Made by a program: the position numbers and the translations under genes. A DNA stretch of 64,000 nt, taken from Caloramator quimbayensis. Lineage in GTDB: Bacteria > Bacillota > Clostridia > Clostridiales > Caloramatoraceae. The notes under the pieces were generated by a model. It saw nothing but the letters and a program-made list of their open reading frames with translations, did not search any database and was not told the DNA's origin. Of this stretch, positions 53,616 to 63,369 are shown piece after piece (the stretch's first letter is position 1; each line of letters opens with the position of its first letter). The DNA lies in NCBI RefSeq assembly GCF_900167605.1, contig NZ_FUYH01000004.1, positions 1-64,000 on the forward strand, read 5' to 3'.

Positions 53616-54458
53616 CTAAACAGATTCCATATTTTCCTTAAATTTTTTTCTCGAATTTAAATCAGTTAATCTGTTAATAATTAGAAGACAAATAAGTATA
53701 ATTACGTTGATTATAACAATCGTTCCCCCCGGTTTCAGGTTGGCATAATATGATATAAAAAGCCCTGAAACTGTTGAGAACTCAGAGAACATTATTGAAT
53801 AAATAAATGTTTGCTTATAGCTTTTAGCTATTTGCAGTGCACAAGCTACAGGAAGAACCATAAGGGATGAAACAACAAGAGCTCCAACTGTTCTTGCTGA
53901 AATTGATATTGTAACTGCTGTTAAAAGAGTAAATATAAAGTTTATTGCTTTAACGGGTATTCCGCAAAGCTTAGCAGCTTCTTCATCGAAAGTTATATAA
54001 AACAATTCTTTGTATAATAGTATTACGGTTATAATTACACAAAGACTTAAAATTATTACCATTAATAATTCTAAACTGCTTACTGCAACTATGCTTCCAA
54101 ATAGAAAACTGTTAAAACTTGAAGAGTTTTTGACAAATCCTGATAGTATTCCTGCAAGACCTATTCCGGTTGACATTATAACTGCTATTGCTATTTCAGC
54201 ATATTTTGGGAATGACTTTCTTATAATTTCAATGCTAAAGGCAGCGATAATAGAAAAAATTACTGCGCCAAGAACAGGATTTATACCAAAGGCAAGACCG
54301 GCGGCAACTCCTGCTAAAGAGTTATGGGACAGGGAATCTCCAATCATTGACAGCCTTTTTAATACCACAATAACACCAATGCATGGAGTTATTGCAGCAA
54401 TAAAAATACCTATTATAAAAGCTTTTTGCATAAAGTCATATTGAAAAATATCTAACAT
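53616..54458 (-). CDS. znuB: Zinc/manganese ABC transporter permease
   Basis: A 280-residue permease with about eight helices of the ABC-3 family. The ATG at 54458 overlaps the ATPase stop and has AGAAGG upstream. Conserved LSMIGDSLSHNSLAGVAAG and FDEEAAKLCGIPVKAINF lie near the N-terminus and middle. The substrate, zinc, is inferred from the Fur/Zur gene that follows and the His/Asp-type binding protein upstream. Confidence 0.92.
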   Translation of the reverse strand: MLDIFQYDFMQKAFIIGIFIAAITPCIGVIVVLKRLSMIGDSLSHNSLAGVAAGLAFGINPVLGAVIFSIIAAFSIEIIRKSFPKYAEIAIAVIMSTGIGLAGILSGFVKNSSSFNSFLFGSIVAVSSLELLMVIILSLCVIITVILLYKELFYITFDEEAAKLCGIPVKAINFIFTLLTAVTISISARTVGALVVSSLMVLPVACALQIAKSYKQTFIYSIMFSEFSTVSGLFISYYANLKPGGTIVIINVIILICLLIINRLTDLNSRKKFKENMESV

Positions 54459-55228
54459 TTGATACCTTCTTTCTTCAAGTTGTTTTTGCAATTATGGCAG
54501 TCTAATTTTAAATCAATGCCATAAATTTGTTTTATGAATTCTGCCTTTATATTTTCGTTTTGAGTATAGCTTATAATACCGCTTTCGCTTAGATATAAAA
54601 GCTTATTCGCATGAAGTGCAATATCTTGAATATCATGGGTAACCATTATTATAGTTATACCTAATTCTTTTTGAAGTTTGGCTAAAAGACAATAAAGTGC
54701 GCTTTCAGATTTTGAATCTATACCAACTGTCGGTTCATCAAGAAAGAGTATCTTTGGATTATTTATAAGTGCCCTTGCTATGAATACTCTTTGCTGCTGG
54801 CCTCCTGAAAGGTTTCCTATAAGTTTTTTAGAGCAGTCTTCAAGCCCTACTAACTGAAGAGCTTTTAAAATCATATCATGGTGATTCTTATCAGGGATTT
54901 TAAATAGCCCTATTTTTGCAAATAAGTTTGCGCCTACAACTTCCTCTACTGTGGCAGGAAAGCTTGTATTAAAGGAATTTGCTTTTTGAGAGACATATCC
55001 TATACTGCCCCAATCCTTGAAACTTTTTATATCTTCTCCTAATAGCTTTATTTCTCCGCTGAGAGGAGTTAATATTTTAAGCATCAATTTTAACAGAGTA
55101 CTTTTTCCGCTTCCATTTGGACCTATAATCCCTAAAAAGTCCCCCTTTTCGACTGAAAAAGTTATATTTTTAAGTATTAAATTATCCATATACCCAAAAC
55201 TTAAATTTTTAACATCAATTACGTTCAA
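54452..55228 (-). CDS. znuC: Zinc/manganese ABC transporter ATPase
   Basis: A 258-residue ATPase. Walker A is GPNGSGKST, the signature motif LSGGQQQRV, Walker B ILFLDEPTVG, and the switch His is in VTHDIQ. A short Cys-rich tail (LDCHNCKNN) may bind metal. It lies between the binding protein (11-base gap) and the permease (overlap). Confidence 0.95.
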   Translation of the reverse strand: MNVIDVKNLSFGYMDNLILKNITFSVEKGDFLGIIGPNGSGKSTLLKLMLKILTPLSGEIKLLGEDIKSFKDWGSIGYVSQKANSFNTSFPATVEEVVGANLFAKIGLFKIPDKNHHDMILKALQLVGLEDCSKKLIGNLSGGQQQRVFIARALINNPKILFLDEPTVGIDSKSESALYCLLAKLQKELGITIIMVTHDIQDIALHANKLLYLSESGIISYTQNENIKAEFIKQIYGIDLKLDCHNCKNNLKKEGIKC

Positions 55229-55239
55229 AATATCACCTT

Positions 55240-56151
55240 CTATTGCAATGCTGTTTTTAATATTTCAAGGTTTTCTTTCATTACAGAGAAATAATCTTTA
55301 CCTTTTTTTATATCTTCTTCATTAAGCCCTTCAAAGGGGTTTAGAACAGCTGTTTCTGCACCTGATTCATTTGCAATTACCTGTGCAACCTTTGGACTTA
55401 TAAGTTCTTCAAAGAAAATGTATTTAACTTTATTATCCTTTGCAAATTTAACTATTTCAGCCATCTTAGATGGAGTAGGCTCGACATCAGCTGACATCCC
55501 CTCAATAGCTACCTGATTTAATCCATAGGTGCTGCAAAGATATCCAAAGGCTTTATGGGAAACTACTATATCTTTACTTTTGAAGCTTAAAACAGCATTC
55601 TTGTATTCTTTATCAAGCTCATCTAATTTTGCTGAGTTTTCAAGGAAGTTTTTTTCATAATAGTCTTTATTAGAAGGATCCGCTTTTATAAAGGCATCCT
55701 TTATTGCTTCCATTTGAATTTTTGCATTGAGAGGATTTAGCCAAACATGGGGATCGTATTTTAAATCCTCATCACTATCTTCATTTTGTAATAGATTTAT
55801 TTTCTTTGATGTTTCAACTACAATAATTTTTTTATTGCTTAAAGAGTTTATTACCTTATCTATCCATCCTTCCATTCCAGCGCCATTGTAAATTAAAACA
55901 TCTGCTTTTTCTAAATTTGCTATATCCTTTGGAGAAGGCTCCCAATCATGGGGCTCAATGCCTGAAGGAACAAGATTGATAAGGTTTATCTTATCTCCGC
56001 CTATTTTTTTTGAAAAATCATACATTGCATAAAAGCTTGTGCACACAGCTATTTTTTTTGTTTCATCGGTGTATGTACTGCTCCTTCTGCTGCAGGCACA
56101 GGCTGAGATTAAAATTATGATTATTAATATTAATAAAACTTTTCTTTTCAT
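55240..56151 (-). CDS. znuA: Zinc/manganese ABC transporter binding lipoprotein
   Basis: A 303-residue cluster A-I solute-binding protein. The signal ends in a lipobox (ILISAC) with the anchored Cys about residue 18. Metal ligands are visible in PSGIEPHDWEPS, DPHVWLNP and SHKAFGYL. The His-rich loop typical of many zinc-specific members is short or missing, so manganese is not excluded. AAGGAGG precedes the ATG. Its promoter carries a Zur/Fur-type palindrome at 56166. Confidence 0.93.
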   Translation of the reverse strand: MKRKVLLILIIIILISACACSRRSSTYTDETKKIAVCTSFYAMYDFSKKIGGDKINLINLVPSGIEPHDWEPSPKDIANLEKADVLIYNGAGMEGWIDKVINSLSNKKIIVVETSKKINLLQNEDSDEDLKYDPHVWLNPLNAKIQMEAIKDAFIKADPSNKDYYEKNFLENSAKLDELDKEYKNAVLSFKSKDIVVSHKAFGYLCSTYGLNQVAIEGMSADVEPTPSKMAEIVKFAKDNKVKYIFFEELISPKVAQVIANESGAETAVLNPFEGLNEEDIKKGKDYFSVMKENLEILKTALQ

Positions 56152-56165
56152 TTTCCTTCCTCCTT

Positions 56166-56186
56166 AAATGCGAATCGTTTGCATTT
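56166..56186. promoter_or_regulatory. Zur/Fur-type 21-bp operator before znuA
   Basis: AAATGCGAA-TCG-TTTGCATTT: the two 9-base arms are inverted complements apart from one position. It lies 14-35 bases upstream of znuA, where the Fur-family protein of the same operon would repress in zinc-replete cells. Confidence 0.75.
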
Positions 56187-56326
56187 TTGTCTTTATAATA
56201 ATATATCAATTTGGGAATAATTTCAACAGGAACCTTTTTTAAAATAAATTTTAATTTGTGCTGTTTAAAAATCTATTCATATGATATAATATTTGTAAAA
56301 ATACAAAATATAAATCAAATAATCAA

Positions 56327-56337
56327 ATTAATGTTCG
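56327..56337 (-). promoter_or_regulatory. Possible PurR half-box before purL
   Basis: On the minus strand CGAACATTAAT agrees with the Bacillus PurBox half-site CGAACNNTANT. A TATAAT at 56285-56290 may be the -10 box. Only one half-site is evident, so this is weak. Confidence 0.3.
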
Positions 56338-56371
56338 TTATATAACAAATATTTAGTAAGGAGTAGAGAAA

Positions 56372-59300
56372 ATGAATAGCAATATTAAGAGGTTGTTTGT
56401 TGAAAAAAAGCCTGATTTTAATGTAGAGACTATAAGATTATTAGAGGAAATAAGAGAGGGACTTGGAATTAATAGTATTAAAGGAGTAAGAATTTTAAAT
56501 CGATATGACGTTGCTAATCTCTCTGAGGAAGAGTTTGAAAGGGCTAAAAAAAATGTTTTATCAGAGCCTGCTGTTGACTATGCCTATGAAGAGGAATTTA
56601 AATTAAATGAAAGTGATAGGGTTTTTGCGGTTGAGTATCTACCAGGTCAATATGATCAAAGGGCAGATTCTGCAGCTCAATGTATTCAGATATTGACGGG
56701 AAAAGAAAGGCCTTTGGTACATGCTGCAAAGGTTATAATATTAAACGGAGATATATCTGACGAAGAATTTGAGAGAATTAAGAAATATTGCATAAACACG
56801 GTTGATTCGAGGGAAGCAAGCCTTACAAAACCTGATAAAATTGATTATGATTTTGAAAAGCCAAAGGATGTAGATGTGCTTGAAGGATTTATAGATTTTA
56901 CAGAGGATGAACTTTTAAAATTCTATAAAGAAAAAGAATTTGCTATGAGCTTTGAGGATTTAAAATTTTGCAGAGAGTATTTTAAAAATGAAGAACATAG
57001 AAATCCTACGATTACTGAAATAAGGGTTATAGATACCTATTGGTCAGATCATTGCCGTCATACTACATTTCTTACTAAAATAAAAGATATAAAATTTGAA
57101 GATAGTCAATATAAAGACATATTAGAAAAAGCATATCATGAATATATTTTATCCAGAGAGTATGTATATGAAAATAATAAAAAAGATATATGCCTTATGG
57201 ATATTGCAACTATTGCGATGAAGGAATTAAGAAAAAGAGGGCTTTTAAATGACCTTGATATATCTGATGAAATAAATGCATGCAGCATTGAGGTTGATGC
57301 AAATGTAAAGGGAGAAAATGAAAAATATTTAATAATGTTTAAAAATGAGACCCACAATCATCCCACTGAGATTGAACCCTTTGGAGGGGCAGCAACCTGC
57401 CTTGGAGGAGCAATAAGGGATCCTCTTTCAGGAAGAGCCTATGTATATCAGGCGATGAGAATTACAGGAAGCGGCGACCCGAGAACTAAGATTGAAGATA
57501 CCCTTCCTCAAAAACTTCCACAGATAAAAATAACAAGGGAGGCTGCAAGGGGTTACAGCTCCTATGGAAATCAGATAGGACTTGCAACTGGATTTGTTGA
57601 TGAGGTTTATGATGAAGGTTTTGTTGCTAAGAGGATGGAAATAGGAGCAGTAATTGGAGCAGCACCAAAGAAAAATGTACTTAGGGAAAGACCTGCTTTC
57701 GGGGATGTAGTTATACTCGTTGGAGGGAGGACAGGAAGAGATGGATGCGGAGGTGCTACGGGTTCTTCTAAGGAACACGATGAAGAGTCAATAATTAAAT
57801 GCGGCGCTGAGGTTCAAAAGGGTAATGCTGTAGAGGAGAGAAAGCTTCAAAGGCTTTTTAAAAATCCTAAGGTAAGCACTATGATAAAAAGGTGCAATGA
57901 TTTTGGTGCTGGAGGAGTTTCGGTTGCAATCGGGGAGTTATCTGAGGGACTTGATATTAACCTTGATGCTGTACCTAAAAAATATGAAGGTCTTGATGGT
58001 ACAGAGCTTGCGATATCTGAATCCCAAGAGAGGATGGCTGTTGTTGTATCAAAGGATGATGCAGAGAAATTTATAGAATATGCAAGAGAGGAAAACTTAG
58101 AGGCTACTGTAGTGGCGTATATAACTGAAGATAGAAGGCTTAAGATGAAATGGAGAGAAAAATACATTGTTGATATATCAAGGGATTTCCTTGATACAAA
58201 TGGAGTAAAACAAAATACAGACGTTTTTGTTTCAAAGCCTTTAAAAGAAAACAGCTTCTTTGAAAGAGAATTTTATAGTGATAAAAATTTAAAGGAGAGA
58301 TGGCTTTTAAATCTTGAAGATTTATCTGTCTGCAGCAAGAGGGGCCTTGTTGAAATGTTTGACAGCACAATAGGTTCTTCAACTGTGCTTATGCCATATG
58401 GAGGTAAATATCAGCTTACTTTAACTGAGGGTATGGCAGCTAAAATACCCTTTGCGGATACTACAACCTGCACACTTATGACCTATGGTTATGAGCCAAA
58501 GCTTGCAAAGTGGAGCCCTTTCCATGGGGGAGTTTATGCTATAGTTGAAGCTGTTGCAAAAATCGTTGCGATGGGAGGAGACTACAGCAGGGTAAGGTTA
58601 ACTCTTCAGGAGTACTTTGAAAGATTAAGAAATGAGCCTAAAAGGTGGGGTAAACCTTTTAGCGCTCTTCTTGGAGCTTTTTATACTCAAAAGATGCTTA
58701 AAATACCGGCAATAGGCGGAAAAGACAGCATGTCGGGAAGTTTTAAAGACCTCGATGTTCCTCCAACCCTTGTTGCCTTTGCAGTTGATGTCTGCGATGC
58801 TAAGGATGTTATATCTCCTGAATTTAAAAAAGCAGGAAGCAGAGTTTTAAAAGTAGAACTTGATAGAGATGAATTTGATATGCCTCGTTTTGATATGCTT
58901 ATAAAAAATTATTCAAAGATTACAGAATTAATTAAAGAGGGCAAAATATTATCTGCCCACACTATAAGATACGGTGGAGTATCTGAAGCTGTAAGCAAGA
59001 TGTGCTTTGGAAATAAAATAGGATTTGTTTTCTCAAAGGAAGCAGACATCGATAAACTGTTTACTCCTGACATAGGCTCATTAGTATTAGAAATAGATGA
59101 TGATTGTGATTTGGAAAAGGAATTTAAGGATATTGAATATTCAATTATAGGATTAACTATGGCAGAGCAGTTTATTAGAATAAAGGATGTTTACATTTCA
59201 TTAGATGAATGCATTAAATCCTATGAGAGGCCATTAGAAAAGGTATTTCATACGAAGACAAAAAACTATGAGAGAGTTTTATTTACTCCATTAAGTAAAG

Positions 59301-60133
59301 TCAACAATAAAAAACATTCAGTTTTAAATTTTGCAAAGCCAGAAGTTTTTATTCCTGTATTTCCAGGAACCAATTGTGAATACGATAGTGCAGCAGCTTT
59401 TGAAAGAGCAGGTGCAAAGGTTAATATTTCTGTTTTTAGGAATCTAACATCAAGAGATATTGAAAACTCCGTTGATGAGATGGTAAAAAATATAAAAAAC
59501 TCTCAGATTATAATGATACCAGGAGGATTCAGCGCTGGAGATGAACCCGACGGCTCAGGAAAATTCATTGCAACAGTATTTAGAAATCCAAAGATTAAAT
59601 ATGAAGTTATGAATTTTATAAAAAACAGGTATGGACTAATCCTTGGAATATGCAACGGTTTTCAAGCCCTTATTAAGCTTGGTCTTTTACCCTATGGAGA
59701 GATAAGGGATATGGAAGATGATAGTCCAACTTTAACTTACAATGAAATAGGAAGGCACATGTCGAGGATAGCTATGACAAAAATAATATCTAATAAATCT
59801 CCGTGGTTTAATAATGTAAATGTTGGAGATGTTTATGCAATTCCAATATCCCATGGAGAGGGAAGATTTGCTGCAAATAAGCAAATAATAGAAAAGCTAT
59901 TTGAAAATGGTCAGGTAGCGACTCAATATGTTGATTTTGAAGGCAATCCGACCTATGATATATCTTTTAACCCTAATGGTTCTGCCTTTGCTATTGAAGG
60001 TATTACAAGCCCTGATGGAAGAATACTCGGGAAGATGGCACATTCAGAAAGAATAGGTTTATATACTTTAAAAAATATTCCTTTTGAGAAGGATCAAAGG
60101 ATTTTTGAAGCAGGGGTTGAATATTTTAAATAA
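56372..60133 (+). CDS. purL: Phosphoribosylformylglycinamidine synthase, single-chain
   Basis: A 1253-residue one-chain PurL for purine synthesis. It has an N-terminal PurS-like region (to about 170), two AIRS-like synthetase halves (KNETHNHPTEIEPFGGAATCLGG; GGRTGRDGCGGATGSS; GGKDSMSGSF), and a C-terminal glutamine amidotransferase with nucleophile Cys in LGICNGFQAL and the later His in SHGEGRF. Most Firmicutes use separate PurS/PurL/PurQ; many clostridia have this long form. AAGGAG precedes the ATG. It stands alone with its own terminator. Confidence 0.97.
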   Translation: MNSNIKRLFVEKKPDFNVETIRLLEEIREGLGINSIKGVRILNRYDVANLSEEEFERAKKNVLSEPAVDYAYEEEFKLNESDRVFAVEYLPGQYDQRADSAAQCIQILTGKERPLVHAAKVIILNGDISDEEFERIKKYCINTVDSREASLTKPDKIDYDFEKPKDVDVLEGFIDFTEDELLKFYKEKEFAMSFEDLKFCREYFKNEEHRNPTITEIRVIDTYWSDHCRHTTFLTKIKDIKFEDSQYKDILEKAYHEYILSREYVYENNKKDICLMDIATIAMKELRKRGLLNDLDISDEINACSIEVDANVKGENEKYLIMFKNETHNHPTEIEPFGGAATCLGGAIRDPLSGRAYVYQAMRITGSGDPRTKIEDTLPQKLPQIKITREAARGYSSYGNQIGLATGFVDEVYDEGFVAKRMEIGAVIGAAPKKNVLRERPAFGDVVILVGGRTGRDGCGGATGSSKEHDEESIIKCGAEVQKGNAVEERKLQRLFKNPKVSTMIKRCNDFGAGGVSVAIGELSEGLDINLDAVPKKYEGLDGTELAISESQERMAVVVSKDDAEKFIEYAREENLEATVVAYITEDRRLKMKWREKYIVDISRDFLDTNGVKQNTDVFVSKPLKENSFFEREFYSDKNLKERWLLNLEDLSVCSKRGLVEMFDSTIGSSTVLMPYGGKYQLTLTEGMAAKIPFADTTTCTLMTYGYEPKLAKWSPFHGGVYAIVEAVAKIVAMGGDYSRVRLTLQEYFERLRNEPKRWGKPFSALLGAFYTQKMLKIPAIGGKDSMSGSFKDLDVPPTLVAFAVDVCDAKDVISPEFKKAGSRVLKVELDRDEFDMPRFDMLIKNYSKITELIKEGKILSAHTIRYGGVSEAVSKMCFGNKIGFVFSKEADIDKLFTPDIGSLVLEIDDDCDLEKEFKDIEYSIIGLTMAEQFIRIKDVYISLDECIKSYERPLEKVFHTKTKNYERVLFTPLSKVNNKKHSVLNFAKPEVFIPVFPGTNCEYDSAAAFERAGAKVNISVFRNLTSRDIENSVDEMVKNIKNSQIIMIPGGFSAGDEPDGSGKFIATVFRNPKIKYEVMNFIKNRYGLILGICNGFQALIKLGLLPYGEIRDMEDDSPTLTYNEIGRHMSRIAMTKIISNKSPWFNNVNVGDVYAIPISHGEGRFAANKQIIEKLFENGQVATQYVDFEGNPTYDISFNPNGSAFAIEGITSPDGRILGKMAHSERIGLYTLKNIPFEKDQRIFEAGVEYFK

Positions 60134-60148
60134 ATATAAAGATTATTT

Positions 60149-60206
60149 AAACCCATAAACTTAATTATTTAAAGAGTATTAGCTTTTAAGTTTATGGGTT
60201 TTTTAT
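60149..60206 (+). terminator. Terminator after purL
   Basis: A 16-bp stem (60149-60164 with 60186-60201) centred on ACCCATAAACTT and AAGTTTATGGGT, followed by TTTTT. Confidence 0.88.
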
Positions 60207-60296
60207 TATACTATAATTAATTAAAGCAATGAATTATTGCACAAAAATAAAGAAAAGTTTTATAATGAATATATATTTAAAACATGGAGGGATAGT

Positions 60297-61286
60297 ATGT
60301 TACTATTGACGAAGGAAGATATAAAGAAAGTATTTACAATGAAGGATGCAATAGATGCAGTAAAAACAGCCTTCAAATTATATTCAGAGGGTAAAAGCGT
60401 AGTTCCTTTAAGGACAAATATAGATGTTCCTAAATTCCAAGGACAGTCTTTGTTTATGCCAGGATATGTTGAGGATTTAAATAGCCTTGGAATTAAAATA
60501 GTCAGCGTATTCCCCAAAAATGCTCAAAAAAATATTCCTTCAGTTCCTGCAAAGATGATACTATTAGATGGAACAGCTGGGGATGTTTGCTGTGTAATGG
60601 ATGGGACATATTTGACACAGCTTCGTACAGGTGCTGGTTCTGGAGCTGCAACCGATATTCTCTCAAATAAGGATTCAAAAATTGGTGCTCTTATAGGGAC
60701 GGGAGGACAGGCAAAATGCCAGCTTGAGGCTATGCTATCTGTAAGAGAGCTTGAGGAAGTAAGGGTTTATAGCCTTGAATATGAAAAATCTTATGAGTTT
60801 GCTGAAAATATGCAAAGAGAATTAAAAGATTATAATGCAAAGATTATACCTGTTAAATCTTCAGATGAGGCAGTTTGTAATGCTGATATTATAACTGCAG
60901 TTACAACTTCAAAAAATCCTGTATTTGATGGAAAAAAGGTAAAAAAAGGAGCACATATAAATGGAGTTGGCTCCTACACTCCAAATATGCAGGAGATGGA
61001 TGAATACATAGTTTCAAAGGCAGATGGTTTTTATGTTGATTCTAAGGAAGCAGTCTTATCTGAGGCAGGGGATATTTTAATCCCTATTGATAAAGGTATT
61101 GTAACAAAGGATAGAATAGATGGAGAAATAGGAGAGCTGTTAACAGGAAAGATTAAAGGAAGAAGGTCTAAAGAAGATATTACAATATACAAAACCGTAG
61201 GTATATCGGTTATGGATATTGTAACTGCTTATAAAATATATGAAAAAGCGCTAAAAATGGGTATAGGAGTATTTGCAGACATATAA
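60297..61286 (+). CDS. Ornithine cyclodeaminase / mu-crystallin family protein
   Basis: A 329-residue NAD(P)-binding protein. The N-terminal half has VVPLRTNID and MDGTYLTQLRTGAGSG, and the Rossmann motif is LIGTGGQAKCQLEAML. Members act as ornithine cyclodeaminase, alanine or other amino-acid dehydrogenases, or ketimine reductases; which one applies here is not evident. The ATG at 60297 follows ATGGAGGG; an upstream ATG at 60237 lacks a binding site. Confidence 0.9.
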   Translation: MLLLTKEDIKKVFTMKDAIDAVKTAFKLYSEGKSVVPLRTNIDVPKFQGQSLFMPGYVEDLNSLGIKIVSVFPKNAQKNIPSVPAKMILLDGTAGDVCCVMDGTYLTQLRTGAGSGAATDILSNKDSKIGALIGTGGQAKCQLEAMLSVRELEEVRVYSLEYEKSYEFAENMQRELKDYNAKIIPVKSSDEAVCNADIITAVTTSKNPVFDGKKVKKGAHINGVGSYTPNMQEMDEYIVSKADGFYVDSKEAVLSEAGDILIPIDKGIVTKDRIDGEIGELLTGKIKGRRSKEDITIYKTVGISVMDIVTAYKIYEKALKMGIGVFADI

Positions 61287-61366
61287 AATATAAAGGATTG
61301 AGATACTTTGACATTTATGCTATAGTTTATTTGATTATAGAACTATTTTTGTTTGGGGGTTTAATT

Positions 61367-62011
61367 ATGTCAGTTAAAGGGTGTATTTTTGATTTGGATG
61401 GAGTTATAGTTGATACTGCAAAATATCATTATCTTGCATGGAAAAGGCTTGCTGAGGAGCTTGGATTTGAATTCACAATTAAAGATAATGAAAGACTAAA
61501 GGGAGTCAGCAGGATGAAGTCTCTCGAAATACTTCTTGAGGTTGGAGGACTAAAATTTGACGATGAAACTAAAATTAAGCTTGCCGAAAAAAAGAACAAC
61601 TGGTATGTAGAATATATATCTAAAATCGATAAGTCTGAAATTCTAACAGGTGTAGAAAAGTTTTTAATATCTTTAAGGGAAAATGGAATTAAAACAGCCC
61701 TTGGCTCTGCAAGTAAAAATGCAATGATTATATTAAATAATCTTGGAATTGAAAAATATTTCGACGCCATAATAGACGGCAATAAAGTAAAAAAAGCAAA
61801 GCCGGATCCAGAAGTTTTTCTGCTTGCTGCTAAGGAATTGAATATTGACCCTAAGGAATGCGTTGTTTTTGAAGATGCAGAGGCGGGAATTGAGGCAGCA
61901 AAAAATGCAGGAATGTATGCAATTGGTGTAGGTTCATCAGATAAACTGCATGATGCTGATAAAGTTATTTTAGGATTTGATGCAGTTAATATCGATATTA
62001 TTAATTTTTAG
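61367..62011 (+). CDS. Beta-phosphoglucomutase-like HAD enzyme
   Basis: A 214-residue HAD hydrolase with nucleophile and acid Asp in FDLDGVIVDTAKYH, which includes the beta-phosphoglucomutase pattern. Other core blocks are LGSASKNA (motif 2), KKAKPDPEVFLLAA (motif 3) and FEDAEAGIEAAKNAGM (motif 4). Family enzymes convert beta-glucose 1-phosphate to glucose 6-phosphate. No maltose phosphorylase gene is adjacent. GGGGG lies 8 bases upstream of the chosen ATG; a longer upstream frame lacks a site. Confidence 0.88.
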   Translation: MSVKGCIFDLDGVIVDTAKYHYLAWKRLAEELGFEFTIKDNERLKGVSRMKSLEILLEVGGLKFDDETKIKLAEKKNNWYVEYISKIDKSEILTGVEKFLISLRENGIKTALGSASKNAMIILNNLGIEKYFDAIIDGNKVKKAKPDPEVFLLAAKELNIDPKECVVFEDAEAGIEAAKNAGMYAIGVGSSDKLHDADKVILGFDAVNIDIINF

Positions 62012-62026
62012 TTGGGAGGAGAAAAA

Positions 62027-63349
62027 ATGAAGGAGCAAAAAGTAAAACCCTCTATTCTTCCGGGATTTATGGAGCTTTTGCCAAAAGATCAGATTTTATT
62101 CAATAAAATGATGGACACTATAAGAAGGAATTATGAAAAATATGGATTTGTTCCACTTGATACACCTCTTATAGAAAAATCAGAGGTTCTTCTCGCAAAG
62201 GGAGGAGGAGAAACGGAAAAGCAGATATATAGATTTACAAAGGGAGATACGGATTTATCTTTAAGATTTGATTTAACTGTACCTCTTGCGCGATATGTAG
62301 CACAGCATTTTTCAGAACTTAATTTCCCCTTTAGAAGATATCATATCGGAAAGGTCTATAGGGGAGAGAGAAACCAAAAGGGACGTTTCAGGGAATTTTA
62401 TCAGTGTGATATAGATATAATAGGAAATGGAAAGCTAAGCATTATAAATGATGCGGAGATTCCAAGTATAATATACTCAACCTTTAAAGATTTAGGATTT
62501 GAGGATTTTACTATACACATAAACAACAGAAAGATTCTTAATGGTTTCTTTGAATCTGTCAAGGTAGATAAAAAAATTGAAGTATTAAGGATAATAGATA
62601 AGCTTGAAAAAATAGGTTATGATGCAGTAATTAAAGAGCTTGAGGAAATAGGAATTGAAAAAGATTCTATAGAAAGGATAATGGAGTTTATAGGAATTAA
62701 AGGCTCTAATGATGATATATTATTAAAGCTTAAAGAACTTAATATAGAAAATGAACAGTTCCTTTTAGGACTTGATGAACTTAATAAAGTTGTGCACTAT
62801 ATTAGATGTTTTAACGTTCCAGAAAAGAATTTTATAATTGATTTGACTATAGCAAGAGGACTTGACTATTATACAGGTACTGTATATGAAACTATTCTTA
62901 ATAATTATCCCCAAATAGGAAGCGTATGCTCGGGCGGAAGATACGATAATCTTGCTGAATTCTATACAGATCAAAAACTTCCGGGAGTTGGTATATCCAT
63001 AGGCTTAACGAGGCTTTTCTATCAGCTGAGGGAAGCTGAAATAATTGGCGAAAACGCTTCATCTACACTATCTGAAGTATTGCTTATTCCTATGGGAGAA
63101 ACTCTCGATTATTCTATAGAAGTTGCTAATTCATTAAGGAATGAAGGAATCGTATGTGAAATTTACTATGAAGATGCTAAAATAGGAAAGAAGTTTGCTT
63201 ATGCGGATAAGCTTAATATTCCCTATGTGATTCTCATTGGTGAGGATGAACTGCAAAGGAAGATGGTTTCCTTAAAAAATATGAGCACAGGGGCACAAAA
63301 TATTATAGAAATAAGTGAAGCAGCAGAGACAATAAAAAACAGGCTTTAA
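62027..63349 (+). CDS. hisS: Histidine-tRNA ligase
   Basis: A 440-residue class II synthetase. PGFMELLPKDQ opens the protein, motif 2 is RGERNQKGRFREFYQCDID, and the HisRS signature RGLDYYTGTVYE and motif 3 VGISIGLTRL follow. The C-terminal anticodon domain (about 345-440) is present, which favours HisS over the shorter regulatory paralogue HisZ. GGGAGGAG precedes the ATG at 62027. In many Firmicutes hisS sits beside aspS; here it is 24 kb away, behind a HAD gene. Confidence 0.9.
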   Translation: MKEQKVKPSILPGFMELLPKDQILFNKMMDTIRRNYEKYGFVPLDTPLIEKSEVLLAKGGGETEKQIYRFTKGDTDLSLRFDLTVPLARYVAQHFSELNFPFRRYHIGKVYRGERNQKGRFREFYQCDIDIIGNGKLSIINDAEIPSIIYSTFKDLGFEDFTIHINNRKILNGFFESVKVDKKIEVLRIIDKLEKIGYDAVIKELEEIGIEKDSIERIMEFIGIKGSNDDILLKLKELNIENEQFLLGLDELNKVVHYIRCFNVPEKNFIIDLTIARGLDYYTGTVYETILNNYPQIGSVCSGGRYDNLAEFYTDQKLPGVGISIGLTRLFYQLREAEIIGENASSTLSEVLLIPMGETLDYSIEVANSLRNEGIVCEIYYEDAKIGKKFAYADKLNIPYVILIGEDELQRKMVSLKNMSTGAQNIIEISEAAETIKNRL

Positions 63350-63369
63350 TTTAAAAGGTGAAATGTTTT

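Noticed and set aside
62027-63349. HisZ, the regulatory HisRS paralogue
   Set aside because: The protein has the C-terminal anticodon domain and the RGLDYYTGTVYE catalytic motif, and no histidine biosynthesis genes are adjacent.
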